A stretch of 64,000 nt of DNA from Onishia niordana (GTDB taxonomy: Bacteria; Pseudomonadota; Gammaproteobacteria; Pseudomonadales; Halomonadaceae): the NCBI RefSeq assembly GCF_004798965.1, contig NZ_SDSD01000004.1:248001-312000 (forward strand), written 5' to 3'. The notes under the pieces are model-generated. The model saw only the letters and a list, made by a program, of their open reading frames with translations. It was not told the DNA's origin and did not search any database. Made by a program: the position numbers and the translations under genes. Below, piece after piece: positions 33,493 to 45,527 of this stretch (position 1 is its first letter; each line of letters opens with the position of its first letter).

Positions 33493-34986
33493 ATGAGCAA
33501 AGAGATTTTGATGGTCGTTGACGCGATCTCGAATGAGAAGGGCGTGCCCCGTGACGTCATTTTCGAAGCCGTCGAAGCGGCTCTGGCAAGCGCATCGCGC
33601 AAGCGGTTCGATGGCCAGGAAGTCAGCGTGCGTGTGGCGATCAACCGTACCACCGGTGATTATGAGACCTTCCGTCGCTGGGTAGTGATCAATGACGACG
33701 AGTTCGAGAACCCGGACGCGGAGATCAAGCAGTCCTACGCCGAGCGTCGCGATCCGCCGCTGACCGAAGGTGATGTGGTCGAAGAGCGCATCGAGAATGC
33801 GGTGTTCGGTCGTATCGCGGCGCAGACGGCAAAGCAGGTGATCGTACAGAAGGTCCGTGAGGCCGAGCGCGCTGAGGTAGTGCGCCAGTACACCGATCGT
33901 GAAGGCGAATTGGTGGCCGGCATCGTCAAGAAGACGACACGTGAAGGCTTGATCATCGATCTGGGGGAAAACGCCGAGGCGTTCCTGCCGCGCAACGAGA
34001 TGATCCCGGGCGAACGCTACCGCATGAACGAGCGCGTGCGGGCGCTTTTGGTCAAGGTCGATGCCGAGGCGCGCGGTGCACAGCTGATTCTGTCGCGTAC
34101 CTGCCCGGAACTGATCATCGAGCTGTTCAAGATCGAGGTGCCGGAAATTGCCGAGCAGCTTATCGAGATCAAGGGGGCGGCACGGGATCCGGGCTCGCGG
34201 GCCAAGATTGCGGTCAAGACCAATGATCGTCGCATTGACCCGGTCGGCGCCTGCGTCGGCATGCGTGGGTCGCGCGTGCAGGCCGTCTCCACCGAGCTGC
34301 AGAACGAGCGAGTGGATATTATTCTTTGGGACGACAACCCCGCCCAGTTGGTGATCAACGCCATGGCGCCGGCGGATGTCGCCTCGATTCTCGTCGATGA
34401 AGACAGCCATGCCATGGATGTCGCCGTCGGCGAAGATAACCTTGCCCAGGCCATCGGTCGCAGTGGCCAGAACGTTCGGCTCGCCTCAGAGCTGACCGGC
34501 TGGAAACTCAACGTGATGACCGAGGGTGAGGCTGAAGGTAAGCGCGAGCAGGAAATCGATAGCCAGGTGGAGTTCTTCATCAACCATCTGGAAATCGACG
34601 AAGAGTTGGCACGTATCATGGTCGAAGAAGGCTTCACTTCCCTTGAGGAAGTCGCCTACGTGCCTCTTGAGGAAATGCTCGAGATCGAGGAATTCGACGA
34701 GGCTCTCGTCGAAGAGCTGCGTGCACGCGCTAAAGATGAGCTATTGAACCTGGCAATCGCTTCCGAAGAGGAGCTCGACGGCGCTCAGCCCGCCGAGGAC
34801 CTGCTCGAGATGGAAGGGATGGAGCGTCACCTGGCCTTTATTCTGGCCAGCCGGGGCATTGTCACCATGGAGGACCTTGCCGAGCAGTCCGTCGATGATC
34901 TGAATGACATCGAGGGCATGGACGAGGAGCGCGCTGCGGCACTGATCATGACTGCCCGTGCGCCTTGGTTCGAGAGCGAACAGTAA
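33493..34986 (+). CDS. nusA: Transcription termination/antitermination factor NusA
   Basis: 497 aa. N-terminal polymerase-binding domain (about 1-125), S1 domain (about 135-200), two KH domains with [14 protein letters not shown] and [13 protein letters not shown], and two C-terminal acidic repeats (about 360-420 and 435-490). A very acidic C-terminus suits both the family and a halophile. Between rimP and infB, the conserved order. Confidence 0.97.
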   Translation: MSKEILMVVDAISNEKGVPRDVIFEAVEAALASASRKRFDGQEVSVRVAINRTTGDYETFRRWVVINDDEFENPDAEIKQSYAERRDPPLTEGDVVEERIENAVFGRIAAQTAKQVIVQKVREAERAEVVRQYTDREGELVAGIVKKTTREGLIIDLGENAEAFLPRNEMIPGERYRMNERVRALLVKVDAEARGAQLILSRTCPELIIELFKIEVPEIAEQLIEIKGAARDPGSRAKIAVKTNDRRIDPVGACVGMRGSRVQAVSTELQNERVDIILWDDNPAQLVINAMAPADVASILVDEDSHAMDVAVGEDNLAQAIGRSGQNVRLASELTGWKLNVMTEGEAEGKREQEIDSQVEFFINHLEIDEELARIMVEEGFTSLEEVAYVPLEEMLEIEEFDEALVEELRARAKDELLNLAIASEEELDGAQPAEDLLEMEGMERHLAFILASRGIVTMEDLAEQSVDDLNDIEGMDEERAAALIMTARAPWFESEQ

Positions 34987-35014
34987 ACAGGTCACGGGCT
35001 CAGGAGGGTCGTTA

Positions 35015-37573
35015 ATGTCAGACATGACCGTAAAAGATTTTGCCGTAAAAGTGGGGCGCGATGTGCCCCGCCTGCTAGAACAGATGAAAGATGCCGGCCT
35101 GCCGCACAAGGCGGAGACCGATGCGGTGTCCGAAGCGGACAAGAAGTGCCTGCTCGACTATCTGACCAAGAGCCACGGCGGCGATAGCGACGCCGCGGCG
35201 AAGAATCGCGTTACCCTGACGCGCAAGACCAAGAGCCGGATCCGTTCTGGTGATCGTGGCAAGTCCATCGAGGTCTCGGTGCGCAAGAAGCGTACCTACG
35301 TCAAGCGCGAGGAAGAACCGGCCGAGAAGCCCAAGACAGAAGACGCGGGTCCGCGTCAGCTGGTGGGCGACATGGCTGATTCCCAGGCCGAACTGGCGGC
35401 TCGCGAAGCGGAAGAAGCCAAGGCTAATGCCGAAGCCGCCAAGGCAGAAGAAGCCGCTAAAGCAGCCGAAGCCGCTAAAGCAGCCGAAGCCGCCAAGGCT
35501 GAGGAAGCCGCCAAGGCACAGGAAACTGCCAAGGCTGCCCCTGGTGAGCCTGAGATTCCGGTTCCGGAACTCGAGACGAGCGAGCCTGCCACGACCGAGG
35601 TCAATGCGCCGCCCAAGGAACCGCGTGGCGATACGCGCCGGGCACCCAAGAAGGCCGGTACCAAGGCCAAGAAGGGTCGCAACGAGCGTGATGACGATGA
35701 TCGCGAAGAGCGTCGTCGCGGTGGCAAGAAGGCCAACAAGCGTGCCGAGCGCCGTGGCAGCCGTCGTGGTGGCCGCGAAGGCGGTGGCAAGCACGGTTTC
35801 CAGAAGCCGACGCAGCCGATCGTCCGCGAAGTGTCGATTCCCGAATCGATCAGCGTCGCTGAACTTGCCGACAAGATGTCGATCAAGGCCAACGAAGTCA
35901 TCAAGGCCATGTTCAACATGGGCGCTGCCGTGACCATCAACCAGACCATCGATCAGGAAACAGCGGTGATCGTGGTCGAGGAAATGGGCCACAAGCCCAA
36001 GCTGGTCAAGGATGATGCGCTCGAGACCGAAGTGCTCGAGAACATCTCCTATGAAGGCGAAGAGATCACTCGCTCGCCGGTCGTCACCGTCATGGGTCAC
36101 GTCGACCACGGCAAGACCTCGCTGCTCGACTATGTGCGTCGTGCCAAGGTGGCAACCGGCGAAGCCGGCGGCATCACCCAGCACATCGGCGCCTACCACG
36201 TCGAAGACGATCACGGCGGCGTGACCTTCCTCGATACCCCGGGCCACGCGGCGTTTACCGCCATGCGTGCTCGCGGTGCCAAGGCCACCGACGTGGTTAT
36301 CCTGGTGGTCGCGGCCGACGACGGCGTGATGCCGCAGACCATCGAGGCGATCGAGCACTCGAAGGCTGCTGGCGTGCCGATGGTCGTGGCGGTCAACAAG
36401 ATCGATAAGCAGGGCGCTGACCCGGACCGGGTCAAGAACGAGCTGTCCCAGCATGGCGTCATCTCCGAGGAGTGGGGCGGCGATACCCAGTTCGTCCACG
36501 TCTCAGCCAAGTCCGGCGACGGCATCGAAGACTTGCTGGAATCCATCCAGCTGGTGTCCGAAGTGCTCGAGCTCAAGGCCGTGCCGGAAGCACCCGGCAA
36601 GGGCGTTGTGGTCGAGTCGCGTCTCGACAAGGGGCGTGGCCCGGTCGCGACCGTGCTGGTCCAGAATGGCACGCTGCGCAAGGGCGACATCGTCCTCGCC
36701 GGCCTGCACTACGGCCGTGTGCGTGCCCTGACCAATGAGCTTGGCAAGCAGGTCGACGAAGTCGGTCCGTCCATGCCGGTGGAGATCCAGGGTCTCGACG
36801 GTACGCCGGATGCCGGTGACGACTTCATGGTGCTCGAAGACGAGAAGAAGGCCCGCGAGATCGCCAACTTCCGTCAAGGCAAGTACCGCGAGGTGCGCCT
36901 GGCGCGTCAGCAGAAAGCCAAGCTCGAGAACATGTTCAGCCAGATGGGCAAGGAAGAGGTCGCCAAGGTCAATATTGTCCTCAAGGCCGACGTCCAAGGC
37001 TCGCTGGAAGCGATCAAGAGCGCCCTCGAAGAGCTGTCCACCGCCGAGGTTGAGGTCGCCGTGGTGTCCTCGGGTGTCGGCGGCATCACCGGTACCGATG
37101 CCAACCTGGCACTGGCCAGTGAGGCCATCGTGGTCGGCTTCAACGTCCGCGCCGACGCCGCTGCCCGCGAAATCATCGAGCGTGAAGGCCTGGATCTGCG
37201 CTACTACAGCGTGATCTACCAGCTGATCGATGAGGTCAAGCAGGCCATGAGTGGCATGCTGGCACCGGACTGGAAAGAAGAGATCGTCGGTGTGGCCGAG
37301 GTTCGTGATGTCTTCCGTGCGCCGAAGATTGGCGCTGTGGCCGGCTGCATGGTCGTCGAGGGCTCCGTTCACCGCAACAAGAAGATCCGTGTGCTGCGCG
37401 AAAACGTCGTCATCTACGAGGGCGAGCTCGAATCGCTGCGCCGCTACAAGGATGACGTCAACGAAGTGCGCAACGGTATCGAGTGCGGTATCGGCGTCAA
37501 GAACTACAATGACGTCCAGCCTGGTGACAAGATCGAGGTCTTCGATCAGGTCAAGGTCGAACGCACCCTGTAA
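35015..37573 (+). CDS. infB: Translation initiation factor IF-2
   Basis: 852 aa. Brings fMet-tRNA to the 30S subunit. N-terminal IF2N-like domain from [17 protein letters not shown]; a charged linker including Ala/Glu/Lys repeats (about 125-175, EAAKA units also repeated in the DNA near 35440-35525) and an Arg/Lys/Gly-rich part; second IF2N near 275-325. The GTPase domain has [20 protein letters not shown] and NKIDK. Domains II-IV complete the C-terminus. AGGAGG at 35002-35007 fixes ATG 35015, which lies after the nusA stop. Confidence 0.97.
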   Translation: MSDMTVKDFAVKVGRDVPRLLEQMKDAGLPHKAETDAVSEADKKCLLDYLTKSHGGDSDAAAKNRVTLTRKTKSRIRSGDRGKSIEVSVRKKRTYVKREEEPAEKPKTEDAGPRQLVGDMADSQAELAAREAEEAKANAEAAKAEEAAKAAEAAKAAEAAKAEEAAKAQETAKAAPGEPEIPVPELETSEPATTEVNAPPKEPRGDTRRAPKKAGTKAKKGRNERDDDDREERRRGGKKANKRAERRGSRRGGREGGGKHGFQKPTQPIVREVSIPESISVAELADKMSIKANEVIKAMFNMGAAVTINQTIDQETAVIVVEEMGHKPKLVKDDALETEVLENISYEGEEITRSPVVTVMGHVDHGKTSLLDYVRRAKVATGEAGGITQHIGAYHVEDDHGGVTFLDTPGHAAFTAMRARGAKATDVVILVVAADDGVMPQTIEAIEHSKAAGVPMVVAVNKIDKQGADPDRVKNELSQHGVISEEWGGDTQFVHVSAKSGDGIEDLLESIQLVSEVLELKAVPEAPGKGVVVESRLDKGRGPVATVLVQNGTLRKGDIVLAGLHYGRVRALTNELGKQVDEVGPSMPVEIQGLDGTPDAGDDFMVLEDEKKAREIANFRQGKYREVRLARQQKAKLENMFSQMGKEEVAKVNIVLKADVQGSLEAIKSALEELSTAEVEVAVVSSGVGGITGTDANLALASEAIVVGFNVRADAAAREIIEREGLDLRYYSVIYQLIDEVKQAMSGMLAPDWKEEIVGVAEVRDVFRAPKIGAVAGCMVVEGSVHRNKKIRVLRENVVIYEGELESLRRYKDDVNEVRNGIECGIGVKNYNDVQPGDKIEVFDQVKVERTL

Positions 37574-37593
37574 CCGACCGAGGAGAGCTGGTC

Positions 37594-38052
37594 ATGCGCG
37601 AGTTCAAGCGTACCGACCGGGTAGCCGACCAGCTTCAGCAGGAGCTGGCGGTACTCATCCAGCGCGAGGTCAAAGACCCGCGCCTGGGTATGGTCACCGT
37701 CAGCGGGGTCACGGTCAGCCGTGACCTCGGCTATGCCGACATCTATGTCACCCTGCTCGGCGAGAATGATGCCGAGCGGGTCAAGGACAACCTCAAGGTG
37801 CTCAAGCGTGCCGCCGGTTTCCTGCGCAGTCAGATCGCTCGTCGTATCAAGCTTCGTCATGTGCCGGAACTGCGCTTTCATTACGATGAGAGTGTGGTGC
37901 GCGGGCAACAGATGGCGTCGTTGATCGAAGAGGCAGTTGCCAGCGATCGTGCCCAGCATCAAGAAGCGCCGGACGATGACAGCGATGTCGCCGACAGCGG
38001 TGATGTTGCTGACAAGGGTAGCGACCGTAGCAGTGACGAGGACGGCCGCTGA
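37594..38052 (+). CDS. rbfA: Ribosome-binding factor RbfA
   Basis: 152 aa. KH-type domain (about 1-110) starting MREFKRTDRVADQLQQELAVLIQREVKDPRLG, for 30S maturation; the C-terminal ~35 residues are an acidic, Asp/Ser-rich tail. GAGGAGAG precedes the ATG. The stop overlaps the truB start by one base. Confidence 0.95.
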   Translation: MREFKRTDRVADQLQQELAVLIQREVKDPRLGMVTVSGVTVSRDLGYADIYVTLLGENDAERVKDNLKVLKRAAGFLRSQIARRIKLRHVPELRFHYDESVVRGQQMASLIEEAVASDRAQHQEAPDDDSDVADSGDVADKGSDRSSDEDGR

Positions 38053-38987
38053 TGGCGCGAAAGCGTCGCGGCCTGCCGATTGATGGCGTGCTGTTGTTCG
38101 ACAAGCCCAAGGGTGCGTCGAGCAACAACATCCTGCAGCGCGTACGGCGGCTTTATCAGGCTCAGAAGGCCGGTCACACCGGCACACTGGACCCGATGGC
38201 CACCGGGCTGTTGCCGATCTGTTTCGGTGAGGCCACCAAGTTCAGCTCCTTTCTGCTTGAGGCCGACAAGGTCTATGAGACACGAGTGAAGCTTGGCGAG
38301 GTCACCGACACCGGCGATGCCGAGGGCGAGGTCGTTGAGCGCGCTCCGGTACCGGCCTTGGATGAGGCCGATATCGAGCGCGTGTTGTCGCGTTTTCGTG
38401 GCGAAATCGACCAGGTGCCGCCGATGTATTCCGCGCTCAAGCACGAAGGGCGCAAGCTCTATGAGCTCGCTCGGGAAGGCAAGACAATCGAGCGTGCAGT
38501 CCGGCGCGTGAGCGTTTATGATAGCCGGCTGCTTGAGGCGGATGCCGAGGGATTTGCGCTGCGAGTGCGCTGCAGCAAGGGTACCTATATCCGTACGCTT
38601 GCCGAAGATATTGGCCAGGCGCTCGGTTGCGGCGGTCATATCACGGCCTTGCGTCGACTCAAGACGGGTCCCTTCGACGGTGACGGCATGCATACGCTGG
38701 ACGCGCTGGAGGCATTGCCTGATCAGGACGCCCGACAAGCGATGCTGATGCCGGTCGATGTGCTGGTGGCGCACCTCCCGGCCCTCGAGGTCGACGAGGT
38801 GGTGGCCTCTCGTATCCAGCACGGCCAGCCGGCGCGCGTCGATACCGGCGAGCTCGGCATTGACGACACTGTCAGACTCTATCGTGGTAAGGCCTTTCTG
38901 GGCCTGGTCACGATCAAGGCGGAAGGGGAAATCATCCCTCGCCGCTTGTTGAATACCGCTGCTGCCCAAACGGGCGGCGAAGCGTAA
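38052..38987 (+). CDS. truB: tRNA pseudouridine-55 synthase TruB
   Basis: 311 aa. Makes pseudouridine 55 in the T-loop of tRNAs. Opening [20 protein letters not shown], catalytic Asp in [22 protein letters not shown]-binding segment [39 protein letters not shown]-terminal PUA-like domain. It is translationally coupled to rbfA by TGATG. Confidence 0.96.
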   Translation: MARKRRGLPIDGVLLFDKPKGASSNNILQRVRRLYQAQKAGHTGTLDPMATGLLPICFGEATKFSSFLLEADKVYETRVKLGEVTDTGDAEGEVVERAPVPALDEADIERVLSRFRGEIDQVPPMYSALKHEGRKLYELAREGKTIERAVRRVSVYDSRLLEADAEGFALRVRCSKGTYIRTLAEDIGQALGCGGHITALRRLKTGPFDGDGMHTLDALEALPDQDARQAMLMPVDVLVAHLPALEVDEVVASRIQHGQPARVDTGELGIDDTVRLYRGKAFLGLVTIKAEGEIIPRRLLNTAAAQTGGEA

Positions 38988-39094
38988 CCCGACCTGCACC
39001 ACGTGGCACCTGCCGCGTGGCGCTGGCGTGGAGACTGCAAATATGCGTGGTCTCCGACATTCATCACCAAGCATATTGCTTACTGGAGAAACAG

Positions 39095-39364
39095 ATGGCA
39101 CTGACCGCTGAAAAGAAGGCCGAGATCGTTCAAGAGTTCGGCCGTGTCGAAAACGACACCGGTTCCCCCGAAGTTCAGGTGGCACTGCTGAGCGCCAACA
39201 TCGACGGCCTGCAGGATCACTTCAAGACCAACAAGCAGGATCACCACTCGCGTCGTGGCCTGATCCGCATGGTCAACCAGCGCCGCAAGCTGCTCGACTA
39301 TCTCAAGCGCAAGGATTTCTCGCGCTACCAGTCGCTGATCCAGCGCTTGGGCCTGCGTCGCTAA
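39095..39364 (+). CDS. rpsO: 30S ribosomal protein S15
   Basis: 89 aa, standard length. [18 protein letters not shown] and [23 protein letters not shown] are signature regions for 16S helix 22 binding. GGAGA precedes ATG 39095. The order rpsO-pnp is conserved, and in E. coli the intergenic RNA is an RNase III target. Confidence 0.98.
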   Translation: MALTAEKKAEIVQEFGRVENDTGSPEVQVALLSANIDGLQDHFKTNKQDHHSRRGLIRMVNQRRKLLDYLKRKDFSRYQSLIQRLGLRR

Positions 39365-39440
39365 GCGGCACCGGTCGCCAGAAAGGGAAGGGTTCACGAA
39401 CCCTTTCCGGATCCACGGCAAGCGTCGTAGGGTCCTTCGG

Positions 39441-39470
39441 ACAAGCAACCCTAAGGGGTTGCTTGTTCTT
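39441..39470 (+). terminator. Terminator/processing hairpin between rpsO and pnp
   Basis: ACAAGCAACCC (39441-39451) pairs with GGGTTGCTTGT (39456-39466), then TCTTTT. A second, shorter stem (AGGGTTC/GAACCCT near 39389) lies closer to rpsO. The two hairpins are where S15 termination and pnp autocontrol would be expected. Confidence 0.75.
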
Positions 39471-39565
39471 TTATGGGAACGTGGTAGCCCTTGCACCGAC
39501 GACCTCCTAAAATGGGCGTCGTGACAAAAGACCCACATGAATTCGACAAGTTGAAGGAAGCCGCC

Positions 39566-41695
39566 GTGAATCCGGTCAAGAAAACATTCCAGTACGGTCG
39601 CAGTACCGTGACTCTCGAGACGGGCCGCATCGCCCGTCAGGCCACTGGTGCCGTCCAGGTCACCATGGGCGATACCGTGGTGCTGTGCACCGTGGTGGGC
39701 AAGAAGACCTTAAAGCCGGGCCAGGACTTCTTCCCGCTGTCCGTGCACTACCAGGAAAAGACCTATGCCGTGGGCAAGATCCCCGGCGGCTTCTTCAAGC
39801 GTGAAGGGCGTCCTACCGAGAAGGAAACCCTCACCTCGCGCTTGATCGATCGTCCGATCCGTCCGTTGTTCCCCAAGGGCTTCATGAACGAAGTCCAGGT
39901 CATCTGCAATGTGATGTCCGCTGATCGCAACCAGGATCCGGATATCGCTGCCATGATCGGCACTTCCGCGGCGCTGGCCATCTCTGGTCTGCCGTTCAGC
40001 GGTCCGATCGGTGCCGCGCGTGTCGGCTTCGATGATGATAAAGGGTACTTCCTCAACCCAACCGTCGAAGAGCTGACTCACTCGGAACTCAACATGGTCG
40101 TCGCCGGCACCGAGAAAGCCGTGCTGATGGTTGAGTCCGAGGCCAAGGAGCTGCTGGAAGACGAAATGCTGGGCGCGGTGTTATTCGCCCACCAGGAAAT
40201 GCAGGTCGCGATCACTGCCATCAACGAACTGGTGGCCGAAGCGGGCAAGCCGAAGTGGGATTGGCAGCCGGCGGAAGAGAACGTGGCGCTCAAGGAGGCC
40301 CTGGCCAAGGACTTTGAAGCCAAGGTCGGCGAGGCGTATCGCATCACCGACAAGATGGCGCGTCAGGATGCCCTGAGCGCCGCTAAGGACTCGGCCATCG
40401 AAGCGCTGGCCGATGAAGAGTCGGGTGCCTTTGATGCCGAAGACGTGGCCAAGGCCTTCGCCGCGCTCGAGAAGCGCGTTGTGCGCTCGCGTGTCGTCAA
40501 GGGTGAGCCGCGTATCGACGGTCGCGACCTCAAGACCGTGCGTCCGCTGGACATCGAAGTCGGCATGCTGCCCAAGACCCATGGCTCGGCGGTGTTCACC
40601 CGCGGCGAGACCCAGGCCATGGTCGTGGCCACGCTTGGTACCCTGCGTGATTCCCAGCTAATCGAGTCGCTGGAAGGCGAGCGCAAGGACCGTTTCCTGC
40701 TGCACTACAACTTCCCCCCGTACTGCGTGGGCGAAGCGGGCTTCATGGGCGGTCCCAAGCGTCGCGAGATCGGCCACGGCCGCCTGGCGCGTCGTGGCGT
40801 CCAGGCCATGCTGCCGTCCGATGAGGACTTCCCCTATACCATCCGCGTGGTCTCCGAGATCACCGAGTCCAACGGCTCCAGCTCCATGGCCTCGGTATGC
40901 GGCACCTCGCTCGCCCTGATGGACGCCGGTGTGCCCATCAAGGCACCGGTAGCCGGCATCGCCATGGGCCTGGTCAAGGACGAGGACGGCTTCGCCGTGC
41001 TGACCGATATTCTCGGTGACGAGGACCACCTCGGCGACATGGACTTCAAGGTGGCCGGCTCAGCCTCCGGCGTGACCGCTCTGCAGATGGACATCAAGAT
41101 CGAGGGCATCAACGAGGAGATCATGGAGCAGGCGCTGCAGCAGGCCCATGAGGCCCGCCTGACCATCCTCGAGCAGATGAACCAGGTGATCGGCCAGAGC
41201 CGCAGCGAGGTGTCCGACAACGCCCCGTCGATGGCCACCATCAAGATCAATCCGGACAAGATTCGCGACGTGATCGGCAAGGGCGGCGCGACCATTCGCA
41301 AAATCTGCGACGACACCGGCGCCTCTGTCGACCTGGACGACGACGGCACCGTGCGCATTTATGCCGAAGACAAGACGGCCGCCAAGGCCGCCATCGACAC
41401 GGTGCTGGCGATCACTGCCGAAGCCGAGATCGGCAAGCTCTACATGGGCAAGGTGGTGCGTATCGCCGACTTCGGCGCCTTCGTCAACATCATGCCGGGC
41501 ACCGACGGCCTGGTGCACATCTCGCAGATCGTACCCGAGCGCGTCAACGACGTGCGCGAGTACCTCAACGAGGGTGACGACGTGCTCGTCAAGGTGTTGG
41601 ACATCGACAACCGCAACCGCGTGAAGCTCACCATCAAGGAGATCACGCCGGAAGAGAAGGCCGCCTTCGAGGCCGCCGAGGTGGTCGTCGACTGA
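39566..41695 (+). CDS. pnp: Polyribonucleotide nucleotidyltransferase (PNPase)
   Basis: 709 aa. Phosphorolytic 3'-5' exonuclease of the degradosome. Two RNase PH domains (first from [25 protein letters not shown]; second near 320-540), KH domain with [16 protein letters not shown]1 domain with [18 protein letters not shown]. The start is GTG 39566 with AAGGA before it, giving the family N-terminus; the frame is open further up but unlike the family. Confidence 0.97.
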   Translation: MNPVKKTFQYGRSTVTLETGRIARQATGAVQVTMGDTVVLCTVVGKKTLKPGQDFFPLSVHYQEKTYAVGKIPGGFFKREGRPTEKETLTSRLIDRPIRPLFPKGFMNEVQVICNVMSADRNQDPDIAAMIGTSAALAISGLPFSGPIGAARVGFDDDKGYFLNPTVEELTHSELNMVVAGTEKAVLMVESEAKELLEDEMLGAVLFAHQEMQVAITAINELVAEAGKPKWDWQPAEENVALKEALAKDFEAKVGEAYRITDKMARQDALSAAKDSAIEALADEESGAFDAEDVAKAFAALEKRVVRSRVVKGEPRIDGRDLKTVRPLDIEVGMLPKTHGSAVFTRGETQAMVVATLGTLRDSQLIESLEGERKDRFLLHYNFPPYCVGEAGFMGGPKRREIGHGRLARRGVQAMLPSDEDFPYTIRVVSEITESNGSSSMASVCGTSLALMDAGVPIKAPVAGIAMGLVKDEDGFAVLTDILGDEDHLGDMDFKVAGSASGVTALQMDIKIEGINEEIMEQALQQAHEARLTILEQMNQVIGQSRSEVSDNAPSMATIKINPDKIRDVIGKGGATIRKICDDTGASVDLDDDGTVRIYAEDKTAAKAAIDTVLAITAEAEIGKLYMGKVVRIADFGAFVNIMPGTDGLVHISQIVPERVNDVREYLNEGDDVLVKVLDIDNRNRVKLTIKEITPEEKAAFEAAEVVVD

Positions 41696-41718
41696 GCCTC
41701 AGCGACGCCGCAACGACA

Positions 41719-41750
41719 ACGCCCCCGCAGCCTTGGCTGCGGGGGCGTTT
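41719..41750 (+). terminator. Terminator after pnp
   Basis: ACGCCCCCGCAGCC (41719-41732) pairs perfectly with GGCTGCGGGGGCGT (41735-41748) and is followed by a T-run: a strong intrinsic terminator. Confidence 0.9.
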
Positions 41751-41882
41751 TTTGTCTTGTGCATTTGGCCGGGCATCGCCACCGCGAAGACGCTGTAAAC
41801 CCATCCCTGGGCGCTCGGCTTTTTCGTACCTGAAAAAGACGCTTCGCTAGGTCGATGCCCCGGGCCCGGTGGGCCGGATTGC

Positions 41883-43061
41883 TTACCTCTCGATGGCCAG
41901 CGCCACCCCTTGCCCGCCACCAATGCACAGCGTCGCCAGGCCTTTCTTGGCATCGCGAGCGATCATCTCATGAACCAGCGTCACCAGTATCCGGCAGCCG
42001 GAGGCGCCGATCGGGTGGCCGATGGCGATCGCGCCACCGTTGACGTTGATCTTCTCGGCGTCCCAGCCAAGCTCCTTGTTGACCGACAGCGCCTGGGCGG
42101 CGAAGGCCTCGTTGGCCTCGATCAGGTCAAGCTCGCCGATCGCCCAGCCGGCCTTGTCGAGGCAGCGACGCGTCGCCGGCGCCGGACCAATGCCCATGAT
42201 CGATGGCTCGACGCCGGCATTGGAATAGGCCTTGATACGGGCCAGTGGCTCGAGCCCCAGCTCCTTGGCCTTCTCGGCGGAGCACAGCATGACCACCGCG
42301 GCGCCGTCGTTGATCGAGGAGGCGTTGCCGGCGGTGACGGTGCCATCTTTCTTAAAGGCGGGGCGCATGCCACCCAGTTTCTCGGCGGTCACGCCGGCGC
42401 GCGGGCCTTCGTCGGTATCAAAGACCACGGGATCGCCCTTACGTTGTGGAATCTCGACCGGCACGATCTGGCTCTTGAACTTGCCGCTATCGATGGCGGC
42501 AGCGGCTTTTTGCTGAGAGGCCGCGGCGAAGTCATCCATTTCCTCGCGGGTGATCCCATACTTCTCGGCCAGGTTCTCGGCCGTGATGCCCATGTGATAG
42601 TCGTTGAAGGAATCCCAAAGCCCATCGTTTACCATGGTATCAACGGCCTTCCAGTCGCCCATGCGCTGACCGGTACGAGAGTGCGGCAAGACGTGGGGCG
42701 ACGCGGACATGTTCTCCTGACCGCCGGCGAGGATCAGCTCGGCGTCGCCGCAGCGGATTGCCTGCGTCGCCAGATGCAGCGCCTTGAGGCCTGAGCCGCA
42801 GACTTTGTTGATGGTCATGGCGGGCACGGAGTCGGGGAGGCCGGCCTTGATCGACGCCTGGCGTGCTGGGTTCTGGCCCACGCCCGCTGTGAGTACCTGG
42901 CCAAGCAGTACTTCGTTGACCTGATCACCCGCGACACCGGTCTGAGCGAGGATATCCTTGATAACGAGAGCGCCCAGATCGCTTGCAGGAATATCGGCGA
43001 GCGAGCCGCCGAAGGTGCCAACGGCGGTGCGGCGAGCCGCGACAATAACCACGTCTTGCAT
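41883..43061 (-). CDS. phaA: Acetyl-CoA C-acetyltransferase (thiolase)
   Basis: 392 aa, standard thiolase length. Nucleophile C88 in [11 protein letters not shown], catalytic His in GHPIGASG, second Cys in CIGGGQG. Condenses two acetyl-CoA to acetoacetyl-CoA. In halomonads such a lone thiolase commonly feeds polyhydroxybutyrate, so phaA is likely, but atoB/degradative use cannot be excluded. GAGGAG stands 7 bases before ATG 43061. Single gene, convergent with pnp. Confidence 0.9.
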   Translation of the reverse strand: MQDVVIVAARRTAVGTFGGSLADIPASDLGALVIKDILAQTGVAGDQVNEVLLGQVLTAGVGQNPARQASIKAGLPDSVPAMTINKVCGSGLKALHLATQAIRCGDAELILAGGQENMSASPHVLPHSRTGQRMGDWKAVDTMVNDGLWDSFNDYHMGITAENLAEKYGITREEMDDFAAASQQKAAAAIDSGKFKSQIVPVEIPQRKGDPVVFDTDEGPRAGVTAEKLGGMRPAFKKDGTVTAGNASSINDGAAVVMLCSAEKAKELGLEPLARIKAYSNAGVEPSIMGIGPAPATRRCLDKAGWAIGELDLIEANEAFAAQALSVNKELGWDAEKINVNGGAIAIGHPIGASGCRILVTLVHEMIARDAKKGLATLCIGGGQGVALAIER

Positions 43062-43300
43062 ACAGAGACTCCTCGAAACGAGCTAGTGATCCTTTAGCAT
43101 AGGAGAGTCTTGTGCACCGCGACAATGGCTAATCGCGCACATGTGACCAAAGCGCAAGGTGGGCCGGGGGTAAATAAGGGAGCAGAAAGAGGTAATGGCC
43201 AGGTTCGTCGGTCGCAAGAGGGAGGCGAGCGGGGCGTCAACAAGGGGCGTTTTGCAACAGGAGGAGCGGCGATCTGCTCTCTAGGTCGGCAGGGTCCCGT

Positions 43301-43326
43301 GGCCGGCGCTTGCGAGTGCGCCGGCC
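43301..43326 (-). terminator. Hairpin after panD
   Basis: GGCCGGCGC (43301-43309) pairs with GCGCCGGCC (43318-43326), 13 bases past the panD stop. No T-run follows, so it may be a weak or Rho-assisted end. The rest of 43062-43300 shows no gene. Confidence 0.45.
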
Positions 43327-43338
43327 ATGGGCGGCCCT

Positions 43339-43719
43339 TCAGGCGAGCTGGATGGGGATGGCATTACTGGTGTGGCTGACGTCGTTGCCTTCTTGCAGAT
43401 AGACCAGCGATGGCTGGTGCTGCTCGATTTCACGATCATCGTAGTGGGCATAGCTGCAGATGATGACGCGGTCACCGGCACTCGCCAGGTGGGCCGCGGC
43501 GCCGTTTACCGAGATCACCTTCGAGCCTTCCTCGGCGCGGATGGCATAGGTGGTGAAACGCTGTCCCCCCTCGACGTTGTAGATCTGGATCTGTTCGTTT
43601 TCGCGAATGCCTGCCATATCGAGCAACTCGCCATCGATGGCGCAGGAGCCTTCGTAGTTGAGCACGGCATGAGTGACACGGGCCATGTGCAGCTTGGCCT
43701 TGAGCATGATGGTGTACAT
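43339..43719 (-). CDS. panD: Aspartate 1-decarboxylase
   Basis: 126 aa. Makes beta-alanine for pantothenate. A pyruvoyl enzyme that cuts itself between G24 and S25 (NYEGSCAID); the segment [15 protein letters not shown] and the catalytic [10 protein letters not shown] region are conserved. Last gene of panB-panC-panD, 13 bases after panC. Confidence 0.96.
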   Translation of the reverse strand: MYTIMLKAKLHMARVTHAVLNYEGSCAIDGELLDMAGIRENEQIQIYNVEGGQRFTTYAIRAEEGSKVISVNGAAAHLASAGDRVIICSYAHYDDREIEQHQPSLVYLQEGNDVSHTSNAIPIQLA

Positions 43720-43732
43720 CGGAGTGGCTTCC

Positions 43733-44593
43733 TTATCCGTCGCGTTGCGACAGGCTAACGTTAAGGTTGTCGATCAGGCGGGCCGGCCCCAGTTGGGCGG
43801 CGGCGAGAATGATCGCCTCTTGGGTCTGGGTGTCGACCTCGCCGAGGTCGTCGGCGCGGCGCAGCGCCAGATAGTCGGGTACGAAACCGCGTGAGACCAG
43901 GCGCTCATGGGCCGTTGCGATGGCATTGGCGGCAGGAGTGCCGGCAATGAGCGCATCGCGTAGCTCGCACAGCGTGGCGTAGAGACCGGGCGCCTGGGCC
44001 CGCTCTTCCTCGCTCAAATAGCCATTGCGTGACGATAGCGCCAGGCCATCGGCGGCGCGCACAATCGGCGCACCCACAATCTCGACGGGGAAGTGCAGAT
44101 CGCGGGTCAGCTGGCGAATCACCGCCAACTGCTGATAATCCTTCTCGCCAAAGCAGGCCACGTCGGGCTGCACCAGGTTGAATAGCAAGCTGACGACGGT
44201 GGCCACACCGTCGAAGTGGCCGGGCCGCGAGCTGCCGCAAAGCCCCTCGCTAACTCCGGCCACCTGAACGCGAGTCTGAACATCAAGGCCCTTGGGGTAG
44301 AGTTCGCGAGTCGATGGGGCGAACAGCAGATCGCAGCCCGCCCGTGCCAGCCCGGCCTGATCCTCGGCGAGCGTGCGCGGGTAGGCGTCCAGATCCTCGC
44401 CCTCGCCGAACTGGAGCGGGTTGACGAAGATCGTCGCCACGACCAGGTCGGCATGGGCCCGAGCCGTGGCCACAAGCTCCAGATGGCCCTCGTGCAGGTT
44501 GCCCATGGTCGGCACCAGGGCGATGCGCTGTCCGGCCCGCCTGGGGCCTGCCAGTGCCTGACGCAGCGCCTGGATGTGATGCAGGGTCTCCAT
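43733..44593 (-). CDS. panC: Pantothenate synthetase
   Basis: 286 aa. ATP-dependent joining of pantoate and beta-alanine. HxGH-type site in [52 protein letters not shown], and the KMSKS-like [10 protein letters not shown]. The ATG shares one base with the panB stop (TGATG). Confidence 0.97.
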   Translation of the reverse strand: METLHHIQALRQALAGPRRAGQRIALVPTMGNLHEGHLELVATARAHADLVVATIFVNPLQFGEGEDLDAYPRTLAEDQAGLARAGCDLLFAPSTRELYPKGLDVQTRVQVAGVSEGLCGSSRPGHFDGVATVVSLLFNLVQPDVACFGEKDYQQLAVIRQLTRDLHFPVEIVGAPIVRAADGLALSSRNGYLSEEERAQAPGLYATLCELRDALIAGTPAANAIATAHERLVSRGFVPDYLALRRADDLGEVDTQTQEAIILAAAQLGPARLIDNLNVSLSQRDG

Positions 44594-45384
44594 CAGAAGC
44601 AGTGCTCCTCTGCCGGGAAGCGGCGTGCCTTGACGTCGTCATGATAATGACGGAAGGCATCTTGGATATTATCGGCGTCGACCATGAAGTTCTTGACGAA
44701 GCGTGGCGTGCGGCCGTGGGTGATGCCCAACACGTCGTGCATGACCAGGATCTGGCCGTCGACATCGGGGCCTGCGCCGATGCCGATGACCGGCACCTCC
44801 AGCGCATCACGCACCTCGCGGCCAAGGCTCGCCGGCACGCACTCGAGCAGGATGATCGAGGCGCCGGCATCCTGCAGGGACTTGGCATCGTGGAGGATCT
44901 GCTCGGCGCGCGCCGTGTCACGGCCCTGAACCTTGTAGCCCCCCAACTGGTGCACCGATTGCGGCGTCAGGCCCAGGTGCGCGCATACCGGCACCCCCCG
45001 ACGCGTCAGTTCGCGAATGCCCTCGGCCATCCAGGCCTCGCCCTCAACCTTGACGATTTCGGCGCCCGCGCGCATCAGTTCACCGGCATCGTCGAGCAGC
45101 CTGGGTAGGCTCGAGTTGCTCATGAAGGGCAGGTCGGCCATTAACAGGCTGGCGCCCTTGCCACGAGCCGCGCAGCGGGTGTGGTAGCAGATGTCATCCA
45201 GCGTGACTGGCAGCGTGCTGCCGTGTCCCTGCAGCACCATGCCCAGAGAGTCGCCGACCAACAGTACCTCGATGCCGGCGTCGCTGGCGGCGCGGGCAAA
45301 GGAGGCATCATAAGCGGTCAGGCAGCTGAAGGTCTCCCCCGCCCGCTTATGGGCCGAAAGCGTGCTCAAGGTGACGGTTTTCAT
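44593..45384 (-). CDS. panB: 3-methyl-2-oxobutanoate hydroxymethyltransferase
   Basis: 263 aa, TIM barrel. First step of pantothenate synthesis with methylene-tetrahydrofolate. Motifs: TAYDASFARAASDAGIEVLLVGDSLGMV, VKVEG (catalytic region), HLGLTPQSVHQLGG, IGIGAGPDVDGQILVMHDVLG. Coupled to panC; folK lies upstream. Confidence 0.97.
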   Translation of the reverse strand: MKTVTLSTLSAHKRAGETFSCLTAYDASFARAASDAGIEVLLVGDSLGMVLQGHGSTLPVTLDDICYHTRCAARGKGASLLMADLPFMSNSSLPRLLDDAGELMRAGAEIVKVEGEAWMAEGIRELTRRGVPVCAHLGLTPQSVHQLGGYKVQGRDTARAEQILHDAKSLQDAGASIILLECVPASLGREVRDALEVPVIGIGAGPDVDGQILVMHDVLGITHGRTPRFVKNFMVDADNIQDAFRHYHDDVKARRFPAEEHCF

Positions 45385-45527
45385 AGTATTACGATCTCAT
45401 CGATAGCGTCGTAGGACCGCGTTAACATCGAGCGGTCGCCTGGCTGGCGTCGGGGCTTTCGCCATCAAGGTGTTACCTGGCGGCCCCTGAAGTGTGAAAT
45501 GGTAACAAGAGACGGGCAACTCTACCT

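Noticed and set aside
43110..43379. 89-codon + strand frame between the thiolase gene and panD
   Set aside because: Gly/Arg-rich, no ribosome-binding site, runs into the panD hairpin and antisense of panD.
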